NCBI GenBank assembly: GCA_947489195.1 | Contig: CANLCT010000036.1 | Span: 1 to 46,042, forward strand | Source: an uncultured Aquimarina sp. | Lineage (GTDB): Bacteria; Bacteroidota; Bacteroidia; Flavobacteriales; Flavobacteriaceae | DNA length: 46,042 bases | Reading direction: 5' to 3' | Part shown: one piece after another, positions 44,401 through 46,042 of the stretch | How positions within the stretch are numbered: the first letter of the stretch is position 1 | How the letters are laid out: the number at the start of each line of letters is the position of its first letter | Translations under genes and position numbers: made by a program | The notes under the pieces: model-generated | Databases searched by the model: none | What the model saw: the letters and a program-made list of their open reading frames with translations, nothing else | Told to the model about the DNA's origin: nothing

Positions 44401-46042
44401 CCGTTGGATTGTTTAAACTTTCATCATTAGCTGTTACAGGAAATTCAATAGCATAATCAATAGTAATAGTCCCTGGACTTGTTGTTACCGTACCCGTATC
44501 CACGTCTGTTAAATTGTATGCTACTGGTGTTGGATCATCTGTGAAATCTGAATCAGGTGTAAAAGTAACCTCTCCAGTCGTTTCGTCATAAATCCATACT
44601 CCCTCACCTGGTACTGTAAATCCAATGGTATTACCATTAGGGCCAACAATAGGATTTGTTGACCCCCCTGGTACCACAAAATCAAACAATATATCTTCAG
44701 GACTTGGTGTACTTCCATCTGCTAGTGTATCATTATCTAAAACATTTAAAGTAACTGGATTTCCTGTATCTTTACCTAAACTCTCGTTATTATTAGCCAC
44801 TGGTGACACATCATCATACTCAACTGTTACTGTAGCAATATTTGTAGTATTTCCATCATTATCATCAACTGTATATTGTACTGGTGTTGGATCACCTGTG
44901 TACCCCTCTTCTGGATCAAAACTTAAACTTCCTGTATTATCATCATATATCCAAGCTCCTTCGCCAGGAATAGTGAAACCAATCACATCACCATCTAAAT
45001 CTGTAATTACATCAGTAGCATTAACAGGTACGACTAAATCTACACTAGTAGGATCAATATTCCCATCTGCATCTGTATCTCCTACCAGGATATCTTGCGA
45101 AACAATAGTTCCTGGTGTATTTCCAATACTTGACTCATCGTCTGCTACTGGAATATCTTGATAATCTACAGCAATATTAGCTTGAGCAGTAGCTCCATTG
45201 TCAACATCCGTAATTGTATATTCAATATCGGTTGGATTACCTTGGAATCCAGCTATTGGAATAAATACAATTTCTCCTGTAGTTTCATCATATAACCAAT
45301 CTCCTTCACCAGGAACTGTAAATCCAATAGTATTCCCATTAGTACCTACTATAATATTTGTAGCATTTGTTGGCGGAATTAAAGCCAATATAACATCACT
45401 TGGAGTAGGTTTAGTACCATCACTTAAAGTATCGTTTGCTAATAAATCTTGTGTGACAGCACTTCCTATTGGATTGTCATTACTTGAATTATCAACTGCT
45501 ACTGGTGGGGTGTCTAAATATTCTATATTGATATTTGCTGGGTCTGTACTCTCGTTTCCATCCGTATCAAATATGGTATACTCTATATCCGTTGGGTTAC
45601 CTGTAAAACCATCTATTGGATCAAATCTAATCTCTCCTGTGGTTTCGTCGTAACTCCAAACTCCTTCGCTATCTACTTCAAAGCCTATAATATCACCATC
45701 TGTTGAAGTTACCGTATTGGTTGCTCCTATTGGTGCGCTTAAACTTACCGTTGTTGGATCTAAGTTCCCATCTCCATCGGTATCATTGCCTACAATATCT
45801 AAACTTACCGTATCTCCTGACGCATTATTTAAACTCTCATCATCTACCGCTACTGGACGATCTTGGTACGTTACTGTTACTGTTGCTGGGGTAGCACTTA
45901 CCGATCCGCTATCTATATCTGTAATGTTGTATTCGATTACCGCTGGATCGCCTTCAAATCCTGGCTCTGGACTAAAAGTTAAATCTCCTGTCAACGTATC
46001 GTACGTCCACTCGCCTTCGCCTGTTACCGTTAATACGATATC
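41456..46042 (-). CDS. Giant T9SS type B surface adhesin, CshA-type and DUF11 repeats (5' end outside window)
   Basis: The frame is open to the window edge, so the N-terminus is missing; at least 1528 residues are encoded. Order in the visible part: one partial and five complete CshA-type fibril repeats (44100-46042, about 110-120 residues each, with G-E-G-x-W-x-Y-D and D-G-D/D-N-D-G acidic loops). Six DUF11 repeats follow (41740-44098, opening A-D-L-S-L-T-K and containing N-D-G-P-x-x-A-T-G). The gliding-motility-type C-terminal domain (41456-41735) has N-E-F-S-P-N-G-D-G-M-N-D and Y-N-R-W-G-N. This class is secreted by T9SS and acts in adhesion or gliding. The acidic loops suggest calcium-stiffened rods. 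It heads an operon with PorP/SprF and OmpA genes. Confidence 0.95.
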   Translation of the reverse strand, partial: DIVLTVTGEGEWTYDTLTGDLTFSPEPGFEGDPAVIEYNITDIDSGSVSATPATVTVTYQDRPVAVDDESLNNASGDTVSLDIVGNDTDGDGNLDPTTVSLSAPIGATNTVTSTDGDIIGFEVDSEGVWSYDETTGEIRFDPIDGFTGNPTDIEYTIFDTDGNESTDPANINIEYLDTPPVAVDNSSNDNPIGSAVTQDLLANDTLSDGTKPTPSDVILALIPPTNATNIIVGTNGNTIGFTVPGEGDWLYDETTGEIVFIPIAGFQGNPTDIEYTITDVDNGATAQANIAVDYQDIPVADDESSIGNTPGTIVSQDILVGDTDADGNIDPTSVDLVVPVNATDVITDLDGDVIGFTIPGEGAWIYDDNTGSLSFDPEEGYTGDPTPVQYTVDDNDGNTTNIATVTVEYDDVSPVANNNESLGKDTGNPVTLNVLDNDTLADGSTPSPEDILFDFVVPGGSTNPIVGPNGNTIGFTVPGEGVWIYDETTGEVTFTPDSDFTDDPTPVAYNLTDVDTGTVTTSPGTITIDYAIEFPVTANDESLNNPTGSTASIDILGNDEDPDGSLDPNSVNLAPPATATNIVTDADGNVIGFDVPGEGVWVYDPNTGILEFTPEDGFVLDPTPITYTVDDNDGNPSNPSTVTVDYVDVADLSLTKIVVDNDSTPLVDTEITFEIRVFNDGPQNATGVDVTDILPSGYDFVLYSSSAGTYNENTGIWNIGDIPSGGSENLLIDVLVNAPTNTPNEYFNIAEVTSSDVFDIDSTPNNNVDESEDDEDSAFVTPIVPVADLSVTKVVVDGDTTPLVGQEITFRIEVRNDGPQDATGIEVTDLLPSGYDFQTFSSSTGTYNEVSGIWTVGSLGNGAIETLLIDVVVNSNGNYLNTTEITVSNILDTDSTPNNGDTTEDDYAEVATIPVIPMVDLELEKVVVDNDVTPLVGSEVTFRITVRNNGPETATGVEVTDLLPSGYDFLTFSSSTGTYNEVSGIWTVGNLDNGEIQSLLIDAQVRPNGDYLNTSEVTASNIGDIDSTPNNGDVTEDDYAEVITNPIQSVADLSISKTTVSGRTIALPGDELRFQITLENDGPETATNVLAQDLLPIGFEYVQHSATSGTYDPVTGIWDAEDLPTNGSQTIFIDVVVKEPTDTPGEFINSAEILSLDQIDPDTSSNGVSFPVKVPISDISLSKSVSNEMPNVGEIVTFTIRVENEGPDEATGIDIVDILPIGFSNPGNFTGPAGLAIGSVNGNQIEWGNLQIPIGGIALTYEVMVKGPTLEADEYKNIVQVTAATIFDPDATPNNDDGDQSEDDEARFTIQTPGTDVEVLKSVDIVEPSIGQEITFTITARNLGSLDATNLEIIDNLKSGYRFVSSTATNGTFDNDRGIWELPMVATNTSEILQIVVEVLDVDDYGNTAELVFLDQLDINPNNDTASVDDVTSICGIVYNEFSPNGDGMNDVFYIDCIDRFPNNKLTIYNRWGNIVYEKEGYNNTFDGTSNGRVTLYPTDKLPVGTYYYVLDLGEGSTPKAGWLYINR
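43076..43554 (-). repeat. Near-identical DNA repeat pair inside the adhesin gene
   Basis: The segments 43076-43158 and 43472-43554 (396 bp, exactly 132 codons, apart) are almost identical. They share a run of about 30 bases from ACCAACAGTCCAAATTCC onward and encode the G-T-Y-N-E-V-S-G-I-W-T-V-G part of DUF11 repeats 2 and 3. In-frame spacing means recombination would remove or add one whole repeat. Confidence 0.8.

Noticed and set aside
44625..45161. 178-codon plus-strand frame opposite the adhesin
   Set aside because: It is antisense to the repeat-coding DNA, has the low-complexity Ser/Val/Pro composition expected of a mirrored frame, and lacks any protein-like motif.

Overview
The window reads as low-GC chromosomal DNA from a marine-type member of the Bacteroidota, most likely a Flavobacteriaceae species. 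The evidence is taxon-specific: a SusC/SusD pair, a hybrid two-component system (HTCS), type IX secretion (T9SS) C-terminal sorting domains, a PorP/SprF-type protein, DUF3098 next to ftsX and uppP, and TAnnTTTG-type -7 promoter elements in place of sigma70 boxes. No rRNA, tRNA or CRISPR array was seen. Both ends fall in repetitive material: the first 44 bases look like the start of an IS3-type transposase gene, and the last 2 kb encode tandem adhesin repeats. The window may therefore be a whole contig broken at repeats.

Layout. (1) 1-1962: IS fragment, a serine beta-lactamase-like hydrolase and a LOG-family protein. (2) 2210-5223 (minus): a cell-envelope operon ftsX - small membrane protein - DUF3098 - uppP - truB. 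(3) 5434-6042: Mn-type superoxide dismutase, followed by a strong terminator and almost 1 kb of non-coding DNA. (4) 7009-11037: a 1342-residue HTCS sensor/regulator. (5) 11268-14138 (minus): a PfkB sugar kinase and a long PurF-type amidophosphoribosyltransferase. (6) 14407-21738 (minus): a susC-susD operon with two further lipoproteins, one fasciclin-like, and no adjacent degradative enzyme. (7) 22122-23985: a haem-c lipoprotein and a YceI protein, divergent from a DUF5777-type beta-barrel; then a TetR regulator and a SpoU RNA methyltransferase followed by a heptamer tandem repeat. (8) 25325-37050: a carbohydrate-active region with four right-handed beta-helix proteins (two carrying T9SS tails, two GH28-like) and an S1 sulfatase, interrupted by the housekeeping GTPase genes era and der. 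(9) 37337-38392: a beta-propeller-like lipoprotein. (10) 38512-46042 (minus): a very large T9SS type B adhesin (CshA-type and DUF11 repeats, 5' end outside the window), a PorP/SprF protein and an OmpA-family protein.

How the parts fit. The beta-helix enzymes, CBM6 and ricin-type modules, GH28-like proteins and sulfatase suggest attack on a sulfated, uronate- or rhamnose-containing algal polysaccharide. The only SusCD pair lies about 4 kb from the nearest of these genes and has a different, enzyme-free operon, so the link is not proven. The HTCS is a plausible regulator of either locus. The adhesin, PorP/SprF and OmpA genes form one secretion-and-attachment operon. The least described unit is the haem-c lipoprotein/YceI/DUF5777 group, a candidate envelope redox or lipid-handling module.
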